Source: CAVZZV01 sp963779845 (GTDB lineage Bacteria; Bacteroidota; Bacteroidia; Bacteroidales; GCA-2748055). Taken from it: a stretch of DNA of 64,000 nucleotides. Shown here piece by piece: positions 38,601-46,708 of this stretch; position 1 is the first letter of the stretch; each line of letters begins with the position of its first letter. The notes under the pieces are model-generated. The model was not told where the DNA came from. It was given only the letters and a program-made list of their open reading frames with translations, and did not search any database. The position numbers and the translations under genes were made by a program. The DNA lies in the NCBI GenBank assembly GCA_963779845.1, contig CAVZZV010000005.1, positions 992,001 through 1,056,000 of the forward strand, read 5' to 3'.

Positions 38601-39970
38601 GAATTGTTACGGGTATTAAAAATATTAACATTACCTATAGTTCCAGCGAGGGATCAGTCCTGCCAGGTTATAAACCCGGAACTGAAATCCTGGGCATGGA
38701 AAATTATCAGGGAATGCGGGCTCCAGGATGGCCCTATATCATGGGATTTCAGGATTCGGAATTTCCGCTTCAGGCTTTCCGGAATGGATGGCTCTCAAAG
38801 GACTCTCTGATCAACTCTCCCTATATTATGAGCCACAGTGAAAAGGTTAACCTCCGGGCAACCTTTGAACCTTTTAAGGGACTGAGGATGGATTTAACGG
38901 CGAACCGGGATAAAGCCACGAGCATAAGTGAATATTTTATTGCGGATGCGGACGGTAATCTTCCCCCACCTGATGAACGAGGAAGAAGGGAAACGGGAAA
39001 TTTCTCCATGTCCTACATTTCCTGGAGATCCGCCTTCGAGAGTATATATAACAAAAACAAGGATTTTAGCTCATCCTCCTTTAATAAATTCAAAGATGAT
39101 TTTCGTTCCGTCGTGGCGAACCGTCTCGCCAATGAATATGAGCAGGAAAAAGGAATTACCCTCGCCGATTCGGGAAGATATCGGGAGGGTTTCGGGCCAA
39201 ACCAGCAACAGGTACTGGTATCCTCGTTCCTGGCTGCCTATGGAATGAACGATCCCAATAAAGTCAGTTTAAAAACATTCCCCTCGCTGCTGGAAATGCG
39301 GCCAAACTGGCGATTTACTTTTGACGGGCTCTCCCGGTTGGATTTTGTGAAGCGCTTTTTTAACAATATAACCTTTAGCCACGCATACCGGTCTTCATAC
39401 AATATTGGATCCTTTATTTCCAATCCTCCGGAAGATTACCAGGGGGGGCTTGGGATGGATATCCAGGGTAATTTTATTCCTGAATGGGATGCAACCGCTG
39501 TCTCCATCAACGAACAATTCAGTCCCCTTTTTGATCTGAACATGGACTGGAAAAACAGCCTGACCAGTAAAATTGAATTTAAGCGCTCGCGTACATTATC
39601 CCTAAGCACCACCAATAACCAAATTAATGAGGTCTCCTCCAAAGAGATAGTTATAGGTGCGGGATACCGTTTTAATGAGGTCCAGCTAATAATTAATCAG
39701 AAGGAATACCGCAGTGATCTTAATGTTCGGGCCGATCTCTCGATAAGGGACAACAGGACGGTGATTCGGAAGCTTACAGAGGATAGTGATCAAATCACGG
39801 CAGGTCAGAGAATTGTGACCATAAAAACAACCTTCGATTATGTCCTGAGTGACCGCTTCAATTTGCGTTTCTTTTTCGACCAGCGCATCAATAAACCCTT
39901 TGTTTCACTTTCCTACCCTACTTCAAATACTAACGTAGGATTCAGTGTAAGATTTACCCTGGCAAATTAG
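32618..39970 (+). CDS. sprA: Type IX secretion translocon / gliding motility protein SprA
   Basis: 2450 residues, within the size range of SprA/Sov, the giant outer-membrane barrel that exports type IX cargo. A signal peptide (SVLLFPLFILLSIFRLEA) is followed by a region typical of SprA N-terminal domains (SGSAELIFGFNLSKTDNP, FEEKILMNVTGNIGDKMKLDV). A long barrel-forming body ends NVGFSVRFTLAN. The only start that keeps the signal peptide is TTG 32618; its TTG is also part of a TATTTTTG box, so start and promoter compete. The ruvA-sprA-gcvH neighbourhood supports the name. CHU_C and PorP/SprF genes downstream are expected clients or partners. Confidence 0.95.
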   Translation: MRRGSTNISVLLFPLFILLSIFRLEANDFGSYMPEIIQEVQLPDTGLRFPIPESGNDPYNQLKETSPLYGPRPSNIKTVIDYDPVTKQYYFTEKIGNFSYRRPYVMDKSEYIKYDAVRSRQDYWKTKTSGENLGEGSSLIPGLNVGGQAFDRVFGSNTINITPSGSAELIFGFNLSKTDNPTLTERLRKTPSFTFEEKILMNVTGNIGDKMKLDVNYNTEATFDFENKTKLEYSGKEDEIIKKIEAGNVSLPLSGTLITGSQSLFGLKTEMQFGKMTMTSVFSQQRGESSVIEVQGGAQIQEYEVTVDNYDANKHYFLSDYFRDNYNRSLENLPIINAGVNITRIEVWITNKTNNFEESRNIVAFTDLGEPQPYSDQFSRQPGEPGNWPRNELNNAYSLMVSGPYMSIRNINNVTSVLSGFNLGKDYEKIENARLLSPREYTINEKLGYISLNSSLNTDEVLAVAYEYTYNGKTYQVGELASSGGISAPNSLYLKLLKGTNFTPSSYTWRLMMKNVYAIGAYQVSEEDFSLEVLYQDDKTGNAINYIPEGELNKKILLKLLNLDNLNSSNDPYPDGLFDYIPGITVIPSNGRIIFPVVEPFGAELERIIRENGGDDAMVDRYVFYELYDSTKTKAQQIAEKNKFKLAGKYQSSSSSEIMLNAMNVPKGSVKVTAGGRQLNEGSDYTVDYTLGRVTIINQGILESGTPIRISLENNSLFNIQTKTLVGSHFDYKMSDDFNIGGTILNLTERPLTQKVSLGDEPISNTIWGLNTSYRRESQWLTTLIDHIPLLETKEPSSFTFVGEFAQLIPGHSKAIKKEGNAYIDDFEGSETSIDLKYFSAWSLSSAPSGYFPQASLNNNLEYGYGRAKIAWYVIDPLFNRNNVLTPDYIKDNPDLQSSHYVREVYEKDIFKNKESPNNIPTNISILNLAYYPSQRGPYNFDAVNVNPKGSLLQPASRWGGIMREIQSSDFEAANIEFVEFWLMDPFVEDKDNPGGDLYLNLGNISEDVLKDSRKAFENGLPTSALVSQVDTTVWGRVPLVQSLVNAFDYENESRQYQDVGLDGLSNENERSFYGDFLNKLGLVLDADAYAEILDDPSSDDFHYYRGSDYDADRLDILARYKAYNGLEGNSPTFEQTNESYPTTGSTLPDVEDINRDNTLSESESYYSYRVSLRPEDLNVGGNFIVDRVEDEVEFKNGTKSKVNWYQFRVPIYSYDRTVGDIQDFKSIRFMRMFMTNFSDSVILRFAKLDLIRGEWRRYTQAFTESGEISTGSEPSDGTLSISAVNIEENAGKEPVNYVLPPGIDRVIDPSQPQIRQLNEQSIVLKVLNLEDGDARAAYKNVDLDIRQYNKIRMEAHAEAIPGDPLQDYELTAFIRLGSDYKGNFYEYEVPLKLTPWRSDYDGKSEADRRIVWPAENSFDIELSIFQEVKQQRNRVMHEPGSELDITSIYSIYDGKNRVSVAGNPNLSNIRTIMIGVRNSKSGAGNLTDDGMPKSGEIWLNELRLSDFNEKGGWAANGRLTTKLADLGTLTLSGNTYTPGFGSIADKVQQRSQEQVLQYDASSNLELGKFFPEKSGVSIPVYAGISESVINPEYNPLDPDIPLKDALRNAATAFERDSIKKLSQDYTRRRSLNVTNVRVIKQEGKTRIYDLANWAASYSFMDTYSRDISTEYYVQRRYRAALSYNFNTRPDVVTPFTKVSFLKSPQLRLIRDFNFSYLPSRISFRTDMNRSYMERKLRNLSNPYLEIEPTYKKDFFWNRYYDLQWDITRALKFDFSATNVARIDEPLGRMNKEDDDYRAKRDSIIQEIYSFGRTINYNHQFNVTYNLPINKIPMLSWINTSVRYNATFGWDAGPIIKDPAIDLGNTIKNSNTLQVNGQLNMSSLYNKIDYFKKLSQPQRAGEEEKRTREVTYTRENQVLRPDYPRSYTHKLKTNDIKVEIFNREGAIIGSKVEIISENRVTVTPDSTIRGATVVITGIREMGQSPLEFIIDNTSRIVTGIKNINITYSSSEGSVLPGYKPGTEILGMENYQGMRAPGWPYIMGFQDSEFPLQAFRNGWLSKDSLINSPYIMSHSEKVNLRATFEPFKGLRMDLTANRDKATSISEYFIADADGNLPPPDERGRRETGNFSMSYISWRSAFESIYNKNKDFSSSSFNKFKDDFRSVVANRLANEYEQEKGITLADSGRYREGFGPNQQQVLVSSFLAAYGMNDPNKVSLKTFPSLLEMRPNWRFTFDGLSRLDFVKRFFNNITFSHAYRSSYNIGSFISNPPEDYQGGLGMDIQGNFIPEWDATAVSINEQFSPLFDLNMDWKNSLTSKIEFKRSRTLSLSTTNNQINEVSSKEIVIGAGYRFNEVQLIINQKEYRSDLNVRADLSIRDNRTVIRKLTEDSDQITAGQRIVTIKTTFDYVLSDRFNLRFFFDQRINKPFVSLSYPTSNTNVGFSVRFTLAN

Positions 39971-40042
39971 GTGAAAATAAAAAGCAAAATTGTACCTTTA
40001 CCTGAAAGATTGAGATAAATTTTAATCAGAAATATTTTAAAG

Positions 40043-40418
40043 ATGAATTTCCCCGACAATTTACAGTACACTAAAGAACATGAATGGATTAAATTTGACG
40101 GCAATGATGCAGTCGTCGGCATTACTGAATTTGCGAGCCAGGAGCTTGGCGATATCGTTTTTATCGAAATTGAAACTATGGGACAAGCTCTGGGTGAAGG
40201 AGATACTTTTGGCACGGTCGAAGCGGTAAAGACCGTCTCGGATCTTTTCATGCCTGTGGCGTGGTGAGATTGTTGAAATTAACCCCAAACTTACGGATAC
40301 TCCTGAAATCGTAAACCAGGATCCTTACGGGGAGGGCTGGCTGGTTAAGATGAAAACGGATGGTTCGCACCATGGCGATCTTCTTTCTGCTTCCGAATAT
40401 AGAGAATTGGTAGGTTAA
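40043..40418 (+). pseudogene. gcvH: Glycine cleavage system H protein, frameshifted
   Basis: The first 73 codons encode an intact lipoyl-carrier N-terminal half, including the lipoylated lysine K63 (TVEAVKTVSD). At 40259-40264 the reading frame meets an extra base, giving PVAW then a stop at 40265. Skipping T at 40262 restores GEIVEINPKL through DPYGEGWLVKM to TAA at 40416, a full 124-residue GcvH. So the gene is one base from intact. It could be a true mutation or a sequencing/assembly error; no homopolymer is at the site. The H protein shuttles the aminomethyl group in glycine cleavage. It follows sprA by 72 bases, the usual neighbourhood. Confidence 0.9.
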
Positions 40419-40661
40419 AATCCCTTAGTTGTTCTCGGGAACCTCCATTTATTGCCTTTTCAGCCTCTGGCAAGACCGACTGTGGGCTGTCCCCTGCTGT
40501 AGTAATGGCGAGGCCCGTTTATCCCGGATTGAGGATACTACCGAAATGCTTAAAGAAGCCCAACCAATAACGAACTCTCCCGGGCAAATATTTATTCGTT
40601 ATTCCTAAACCATTTTTCATGCTATACCGTATACTCTTAGTCTTCTCTTAAACAGGTATAT

Positions 40662-42890
40662 ATGAAGAAGAAACTATTACTGTATATTTTCTATTCTGTA
40701 TTTCTTTGCTTTTTAAGTTTTTCCTCGGCTGGACAACACTCCACCCGGAATAATTACACGGGAAATTATGAAGACTTTTTTAGTTGGGATCCATGGTGGG
40801 TTCTTCCACAAGTTTCTGTATCCTACGACATTACAATTAATGGTTATATTAAACGACATGGCTTCCTCTCCTTCACAGGATCCTCGGCAAATCTCATTGT
40901 GAATGATACTCTTGTTATTTATGGCGATCTTTACCTCGGCGACAAAAATGATATTTTTATCAATGATAATGCTATTTTAATAATATTTGGCGATCTGCAT
41001 CTTGATAAACATTCCGAAGTGAATGCGAATGGCTGTTTTATCGTTACCGGAAATATCTTAAAGGCTGGACCTGATGGAGATGGGTCTTTTAAAAGCAATG
41101 ACGACCCGGTTAAGGTTTTTATTGGCGGAACGGTTCCTGACGGGCTCACTGATGACAATCATCGGTTTTCAGCACTGAACTGCACCCAACATCCCACCAT
41201 CGCTTATGAAAACTCGACCTGCAGCTATGGAAACATGGTTGATCTTATGGATGATGCATATTATGTATTTTATCAGAGCTTGTGCCCCAATTCAGCACCT
41301 GCGTCCATCACTGCAAACGGTCCAACAACCTTTTGCGATGGGGGGCAGGTAGTCCTTATCTCGAGTGAGGGTCTGGCTTATGAATGGTCCAATGGTAAAA
41401 AAACCAGGGAAATTGCCGTAGTATCACCGGGTAATTATACGGTGCGGGCCTTTAATTCCATTGGCTGCCCCAGTGACCCTTCAATTCCGCAGATGGTAAC
41501 CATAAATCCCAAACCCCCAAAACCAACGATCCAGACCATTGGATCATCCAGTATATGCCAGGGAGATAGCACGAGACTCAGTTCACCTGAATCCCCATCC
41601 TATTTATGGTCTAATGGGTCAACTTCGAGGACCATTTCTGTAAAAACGGCTGAAATCTATACCCTACAGGTCATTAATGAGTTTGGTTGTATGAGTGAAT
41701 CCTCTGAAGCAAAACATATAGTCATTCATCCTCTTCCACCAGCTCCGGCCATTGAATTAAATGGGCCTTCAGGCTTTTGTATAGGAGACAGTGTAATCCT
41801 TACAGCACCTGCCTATTCTTCATGGCTATGGTCGACAGGAGAGGTTTCAAGAAGCATAACCATAAAAACGAAAGGGAATTACTCGGTAAAAGTCATCGAT
41901 CAGAATAACTGCATGAGCCACGCATCAGGAGCGGTCGGCATTCAGGTTAACCCCTCTCCTGAAAAGCCGGTAATCGAGGCAGACGGCCCCCTAAGTTTTT
42001 GTGAGGGAGAAAAAGTAAGGCTGACAGCAACCGAAGGAACCAGCTATTCCTGGTCAAATGGTGAAAGTATCCGAAAAATAAATGTGACAAAAACAGGTTT
42101 TTATTCTGTTCGGACAACCAATCAGCATGCCTGTATGAGCCCTTTATCGGATGCTGTGGAAGTAGTCGTAAACCCAATTCCGGATGCTGTTTTATCTCCC
42201 GGCCCTGCCCTCTCCATTTGTGAAGGGGAAGCGGTTACACTCCGCGCAAGTGGAGGCACTAATTATAAATGGTCGAACGGCTCCTCTGAGGATACGATAA
42301 GGGTCGAAGAGGAGGGAATGTATGAGGTAGAAGTATTTAATGAATGGGATTGTAGCAGTACTGCTGAATCCGAGGTCAGGCTCCTTCCTCTCCCGGTATC
42401 CAATGCAGGAGAAAAACAGCTCTTGAATTTTATATTTGAGACCCGGATGGATGCCGGCCTTTCTATTGGGGAAACCGGAGAATGGTCTGTCGTTTCCGGG
42501 AAAGGACATTTCTACGATTTACACTCTCCCACCAGCCGGATTGTTCAATTATCCCTGGGTGAAAATAAATTTCTGTGGAAAGTCTCAAATGGAAACTGTT
42601 ACGATGAATCCGAGGTAGTTATAGAGGTCAGTGACCTTTTCATCCCGGATGTAATTACCCCAAATGATGATGGGAAAAATGACCGCTTTGTTCTGGATTA
42701 TACTCCGGAAAATACTGAACTGATAATTTTCGACCGGTTTGGCAATGTCAGGTTTCATGACCGCTCTTATCAGAACACCTGGAGTGGCTTTGACGAAGGA
42801 AGGACTCAATTGCCGGAGGACACTTATTTCTTCGTACTGAAATTTCCTAATGGGATGATAAAAAAAGGATCGATAATGATAAAACGATAG
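40662..42890 (+). CDS. Surface adhesin with five ~75-residue repeats and C-terminal gliding-motility (CHU_C, type B) sorting domain
   Basis: 742 residues. A signal peptide (about 1-24) precedes a beta-rich segment with repeated YGDL/FGDL turns (about 60-140). From about 215 there are five tandem Ig-like repeats of about 75 residues. Each has a FC-x-G start, a YxWSNG core and a second Cys near GC or NC, so each probably holds one disulfide. The last 85 residues (ITPNDDGKNDRF, IFDRFGNVRF, LPEDTYFFVL) are the CHU_C/type B sorting signal for export by the type IX system. It would be surface-anchored and heads a five-gene operon; the next gene starts at the base after its stop codon. Confidence 0.9.
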   Translation: MKKKLLLYIFYSVFLCFLSFSSAGQHSTRNNYTGNYEDFFSWDPWWVLPQVSVSYDITINGYIKRHGFLSFTGSSANLIVNDTLVIYGDLYLGDKNDIFINDNAILIIFGDLHLDKHSEVNANGCFIVTGNILKAGPDGDGSFKSNDDPVKVFIGGTVPDGLTDDNHRFSALNCTQHPTIAYENSTCSYGNMVDLMDDAYYVFYQSLCPNSAPASITANGPTTFCDGGQVVLISSEGLAYEWSNGKKTREIAVVSPGNYTVRAFNSIGCPSDPSIPQMVTINPKPPKPTIQTIGSSSICQGDSTRLSSPESPSYLWSNGSTSRTISVKTAEIYTLQVINEFGCMSESSEAKHIVIHPLPPAPAIELNGPSGFCIGDSVILTAPAYSSWLWSTGEVSRSITIKTKGNYSVKVIDQNNCMSHASGAVGIQVNPSPEKPVIEADGPLSFCEGEKVRLTATEGTSYSWSNGESIRKINVTKTGFYSVRTTNQHACMSPLSDAVEVVVNPIPDAVLSPGPALSICEGEAVTLRASGGTNYKWSNGSSEDTIRVEEEGMYEVEVFNEWDCSSTAESEVRLLPLPVSNAGEKQLLNFIFETRMDAGLSIGETGEWSVVSGKGHFYDLHSPTSRIVQLSLGENKFLWKVSNGNCYDESEVVIEVSDLFIPDVITPNDDGKNDRFVLDYTPENTELIIFDRFGNVRFHDRSYQNTWSGFDEGRTQLPEDTYFFVLKFPNGMIKKGSIMIKR

Positions 42891-43808
42891 ATGCTGAAAC
42901 ACACCGCCATATTATTGTTATCTGCTCTTTCATTTGTTGTCAGTGGACAAATGCTGCCCCTGTCCGACCATTATAATATAAACGGCCTTACCATTAATCC
43001 CGCCTTTGCAGGGACCCAGGAGGCCTTAAGCATGAGTATTTCATGCAGGGATCAATGGTCAGGATTCGACGATGCCCCTAAATCCCATTTTCTATCAATG
43101 CATGCGCCCATTGCGGCCGGGCGGGTAGGATTGGGATTGGTTCTTGAGAGAAACAGCCTCGGTATATACAAGGAAACCTCCGTTATGGGAAACTATGCCT
43201 ACCGGACAGAGGTTTACCCGGGCACTTTGTGTCTTGGGTTGGGATTTGGACTATCGGCCTTCCGCGGATCCTGGCAGGATGTGAAGGCAAGAGATGACGG
43301 GGATGAACTTCTCATGGAGGATCCCGCTTCAGCCCTGCTCCCCTCCTTTAGCATCGGGTCCTACTTCTATACCAATCGATATTATATCGGAATTTCCCTT
43401 CCCTATTTTCTAAGTCATTACCTTGATTTGCGCACTGGAAAATATCAACTTAAAAATACACCCTCCAACTATAATTACTTTTTAACCGGAGGGTATAATC
43501 TGCAGATAGATAAAAATATCGAGATTGTCCCCTCAGTATTGATAAGGATGAATCCAGGGGATCCAGTACAAATTGATTATGCTGCCCGGTTAAGAATGAA
43601 GGAAAAACTTGCCCTGGGAATGGGATACCGGAGTGGAAATATGATAATGGCTTTATTGGAAGTAAGGATCAATTATCAGATTTTGCTGGCCTATTCTTAT
43701 GATATTAATACAGGAAAGATCGGGAGCTATATTAATAACTCGCACGAGATCATGCTGAATTATGTTTTCCGGTATGAACGAAATGCCGCCGGGCCACGAC
43801 AATTTTAA
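42891..43808 (+). CDS. PorP/SprF family type IX secretion membrane protein
   Basis: 305 residues with a signal peptide ending near VSGQ. The family opening is clear: LSDHYNINGLTINPAFAGTQ, then SCRDQWSGFDDAPKSHFLSMH, with alternating strands of an outer-membrane barrel. In Flavobacterium, SprF pairs with the adhesin encoded next to it (SprB) and is needed for that adhesin's export and attachment. Here the CHU_C adhesin gene directly precedes it with no spacer, so a matched pair is the natural reading. Confidence 0.92.
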   Translation: MLKHTAILLLSALSFVVSGQMLPLSDHYNINGLTINPAFAGTQEALSMSISCRDQWSGFDDAPKSHFLSMHAPIAAGRVGLGLVLERNSLGIYKETSVMGNYAYRTEVYPGTLCLGLGFGLSAFRGSWQDVKARDDGDELLMEDPASALLPSFSIGSYFYTNRYYIGISLPYFLSHYLDLRTGKYQLKNTPSNYNYFLTGGYNLQIDKNIEIVPSVLIRMNPGDPVQIDYAARLRMKEKLALGMGYRSGNMIMALLEVRINYQILLAYSYDINTGKIGSYINNSHEIMLNYVFRYERNAAGPRQF

Positions 43809-43818
43809 TTTTTGAGGG

Positions 43819-45756
43819 ATGAACCGGATAAATATTTATAAATATGAACTTTATTTCCTCTTAATTCTGGCTGTTAGCGGAGTGGAAACAGCTTTCTCCC
43901 AGCCCTTAAAATTCATTACCAAACCTGCTGAATTTAGCACCAGGCTTAATGATGAATTTTCTCCTGTTTTTTATAAAAACGGTATAGTATATTGCACTAA
44001 TCAGGGCAGTGACGGGCTTGTGAGTTACAGTCAGGAAAGCGGGAATATGTTTAAAATTTTTTATTGCGCAAAAAATGAAAAATTCCGGTGGTCCGTGCCC
44101 TCTTTGTTTTCAAAAGAATTAAGTTCCGGGTTTAATGACGGGCCTGCCACTTTCAATGAAACGGGTACCGTCATCTGGTTCTCCAGGAATAATAATGCCA
44201 AACGAGACCTGGGAAAAGACCGGGGCGATATAAAAACACTGGGCCTCTTTTCTGCAGAAAACCAAAACGGGATTTGGACTGACCTCCGACCTTTTCCATT
44301 CAATGATATTGACTATAATAATACAACACCGGCACTTTCTCCAGATGGATCCCGGCTGTACTTCTCCTCCGATCGCCCGGGTGGCTTTGGGGGTATGGAC
44401 CTCTATTATTGCGAGAAGAAAGGAGACCAATGGAGCGATCCTATCAATCTTGGAGCCAGGATCAATACCGAAAAATCAGAATCTTTTCCTTTCATGTCAA
44501 AATCAGGAAAGTTGTTTTTCTCCTCCGATGGGCATCCGGGTTTTGGGGGAAAAGATCTCTTCTACACTATTTATAGGCAGGGAGAATGGCAGATTCCGGT
44601 TCATCTGGATTCCTCTATTAACTCAAGTTTCGATGAGTTTGGGATCCTGACCGATTCATTATTTGAAACCGGATTCTTCTCGACAAACAGACTGCGATCC
44701 GACGACATTTTTGAATTCAGCCTAAATCCGGTCACCTTCCCCACCTGCTATCAGATCGAAAATAATAATTATTGCTTTACATTTTACGATGAAAACCAAA
44801 AAGGATTCAACAACGATTCGGTTTCGTATGAATGGGATTTCGGGCAAAATATCAAAAAAGTGGGGAAGGAAGTTGGATATTGTTTTCCGGGGCCAGGCCA
44901 ATACCTCATCCGGTTAACCATAACAGACAAGCTAACGGGAGATACTTTAGTCCGTCAGGCAGAGTATGAGGTAAATCTCGGGGAAAGGGAGCAAGCCGAA
45001 ATATTATCGTATGGTTTTGGTTTTGAAGGGGTTCCCCTAAAATTTTATGCAGAAACCTCCGGTTTAAAAGATGTTGCAGCTCAAAGTTATTATTGGGATA
45101 CCGGAGAAACCTTCAAACCGGGCCCCGACACGCTGGCCCACACCTTTCAGGAGAAAGGAATATATACCGTAAAATTAGGCCTTTTCGGCCAACCCGATAG
45201 TCAGGGAATTGCTTCAAAACATTGTTATGAGACTAAAATAAGGATTTATAATAAAGATGAGTATACAAAGATGCATGTTGGGTCGTATGCGAAACTTCCA
45301 ATAATAAAACCCGAAGCTAAAACAAGGACATCGCAAACCTTAGCGGCTGCTATTTATTTAATGAATGATCTTTCCCAGTCTCAAAAAGAGATGATTACAA
45401 GGCATTTCGACAATAGGTCAAAGGATTTTCTTGTCATTGATGAAAAAGGGCTCCTTCCGGACTCCAGTTCCCTCCTGAATAGTCTGTCGAAAATTTTAAG
45501 GAACGATGAATCAATACGGCTTGAAGTTTATATAAGGGCAAGATCCGGGAAAACGGATAAGGAGACGCAAAATATTACTAAATCCTGGAGCAGGGAAATT
45601 GACTTCTATTTACGTAACAGGAACAATCGGGACAATATCCAGTGTATTGTAAAACCTGCATATTTTGATTCTAACCATTCCGTTGAAATGGGAGATGCAG
45701 ATGGTTTTATGGAATTTGTCTTCATGAATTCAGAAAGGGAGGTGAACCATGAATAA
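43819..45756 (+). CDS. PD40 beta-propeller / PKD protein with degenerate OmpA-like C terminus (PorE-like)
   Basis: 645 residues, secreted (signal ends near AFSQ). A WD40-like PD40 propeller is seen at about 40-290 (ALSPDGSRLYFSSDRPGGFGG, FPFMSKSGKLFFSSDGHPGFGG). One or two PKD-like domains follow (YEWDFG, about 335-390; YYWDTG, about 420-475). The C-terminal 100 residues occupy the place of an OmpA peptidoglycan-binding domain (LEVYIRARSGKTDKE) but lack its conserved NxxLSxxRA helix. PorE-type proteins link the type IX apparatus to peptidoglycan. It overlaps the next gene by 8 bases. Confidence 0.8.
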   Translation: MNRINIYKYELYFLLILAVSGVETAFSQPLKFITKPAEFSTRLNDEFSPVFYKNGIVYCTNQGSDGLVSYSQESGNMFKIFYCAKNEKFRWSVPSLFSKELSSGFNDGPATFNETGTVIWFSRNNNAKRDLGKDRGDIKTLGLFSAENQNGIWTDLRPFPFNDIDYNNTTPALSPDGSRLYFSSDRPGGFGGMDLYYCEKKGDQWSDPINLGARINTEKSESFPFMSKSGKLFFSSDGHPGFGGKDLFYTIYRQGEWQIPVHLDSSINSSFDEFGILTDSLFETGFFSTNRLRSDDIFEFSLNPVTFPTCYQIENNNYCFTFYDENQKGFNNDSVSYEWDFGQNIKKVGKEVGYCFPGPGQYLIRLTITDKLTGDTLVRQAEYEVNLGEREQAEILSYGFGFEGVPLKFYAETSGLKDVAAQSYYWDTGETFKPGPDTLAHTFQEKGIYTVKLGLFGQPDSQGIASKHCYETKIRIYNKDEYTKMHVGSYAKLPIIKPEAKTRTSQTLAAAIYLMNDLSQSQKEMITRHFDNRSKDFLVIDEKGLLPDSSSLLNSLSKILRNDESIRLEVYIRARSGKTDKETQNITKSWSREIDFYLRNRNNRDNIQCIVKPAYFDSNHSVEMGDADGFMEFVFMNSEREVNHE

Positions 45757-46708
45757 GAGCCTTATCCTGCTCTTCCTCCTTATCCCAACCTGGCTTTCCC
45801 TTTGGTCTCAGGTCGTCCCGGCTGTTGAGGAGAATATTCCTTATCTGGTAACCTTTGGTGGGGATTCAGACCCCTCCTGGGGGGACGATAATTTTTGTCA
45901 AATATTCTTTTGCCTTATCCCTTTCGATTTCCATGAACCATTTTTCCTAAGGGTTTATGATCCGGATACCGGTGGCAACCTGGATGAGCTAAAGGGATTT
46001 TTCAATACGATCACCCGGTTTTCAGTTTATGGAGGGGAAGGTTGCTGGTCTGACACGGCAGCACAAAGCATGTATTTAAAGGGGAATTACAAGAGTGGTT
46101 TTTTACTTTCCTCGAAAACTTTTGGCGGCGAAGCAGGGTATGACAGAGGCTATTTTACTTTTGGCCCCTTTAACCCTGCGGAAGGGGAATATTCCGAGAA
46201 GCTGGGGGGAAGGATATTTAAAATAATATCTGAAGGAATATCCGGAGACGATGGGAACTTATATAAATATTTTCTTAGCACCAGTGCTGATCGAAATACA
46301 GACATTGAGGGAGGCAACTTCTTCACTTATAAATACCACTTTCGCCTGCACGATGACCAACGTAAAATATCTCAAATATATCCCTATATTGACGATAAAA
46401 CCATTTCGGTTGAAATATCCAATTTTGATTGGGATACCGACGGATTAATCCGGATTTTTTCAGTCATAAAAAACGGTGTGATCTGCGAGGTTTCTGATGA
46501 CAATAACTGGATCATCAGAAAGTTTCCTATATTTGAAGAAGAAAAGAATTCCACTCTGGAAATCCAGTTTCTGAAAAATCAAAAAGACCAGATAAGAAGT
46601 AACAACGTTGTGATTGCCATTCGAAACCAATACGGTGAAACATTGCCATTCTTCGTTGTCCCAATCGGAGGGGTTCCTGTTTACTCCCCCAAAATACGCA
46701 TGAGATAA
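45749..46708 (+). CDS. Secreted protein of unknown function, operon member
   Basis: 319 residues with a signal peptide (LILLFLLIPTWLSLWSQ). The mature part opens with acidic and aromatic stretches (FGGDSDPSWGDDNFCQIFF) and includes RVYDPDTGGNLDE and GRIFKIISEGISGDDGNLYKY. I recognise no family; predicted beta-rich. Its start lies 8 bases inside the preceding gene and its stop shares a base with the next start (TAATG), so it is translationally coupled on both sides and should act with the PorP/PD40/phosphatase products. Confidence 0.75.
   Translation: MNKSLILLFLLIPTWLSLWSQVVPAVEENIPYLVTFGGDSDPSWGDDNFCQIFFCLIPFDFHEPFFLRVYDPDTGGNLDELKGFFNTITRFSVYGGEGCWSDTAAQSMYLKGNYKSGFLLSSKTFGGEAGYDRGYFTFGPFNPAEGEYSEKLGGRIFKIISEGISGDDGNLYKYFLSTSADRNTDIEGGNFFTYKYHFRLHDDQRKISQIYPYIDDKTISVEISNFDWDTDGLIRIFSVIKNGVICEVSDDNNWIIRKFPIFEEEKNSTLEIQFLKNQKDQIRSNNVVIAIRNQYGETLPFFVVPIGGVPVYSPKIRMR

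Noticed and set aside
40043..40418. Programmed ribosomal frameshift in gcvH
   Set aside because: No slippery heptamer, no downstream pseudoknot evident, and H protein is not known to use recoding; mutation or sequence error is simpler.
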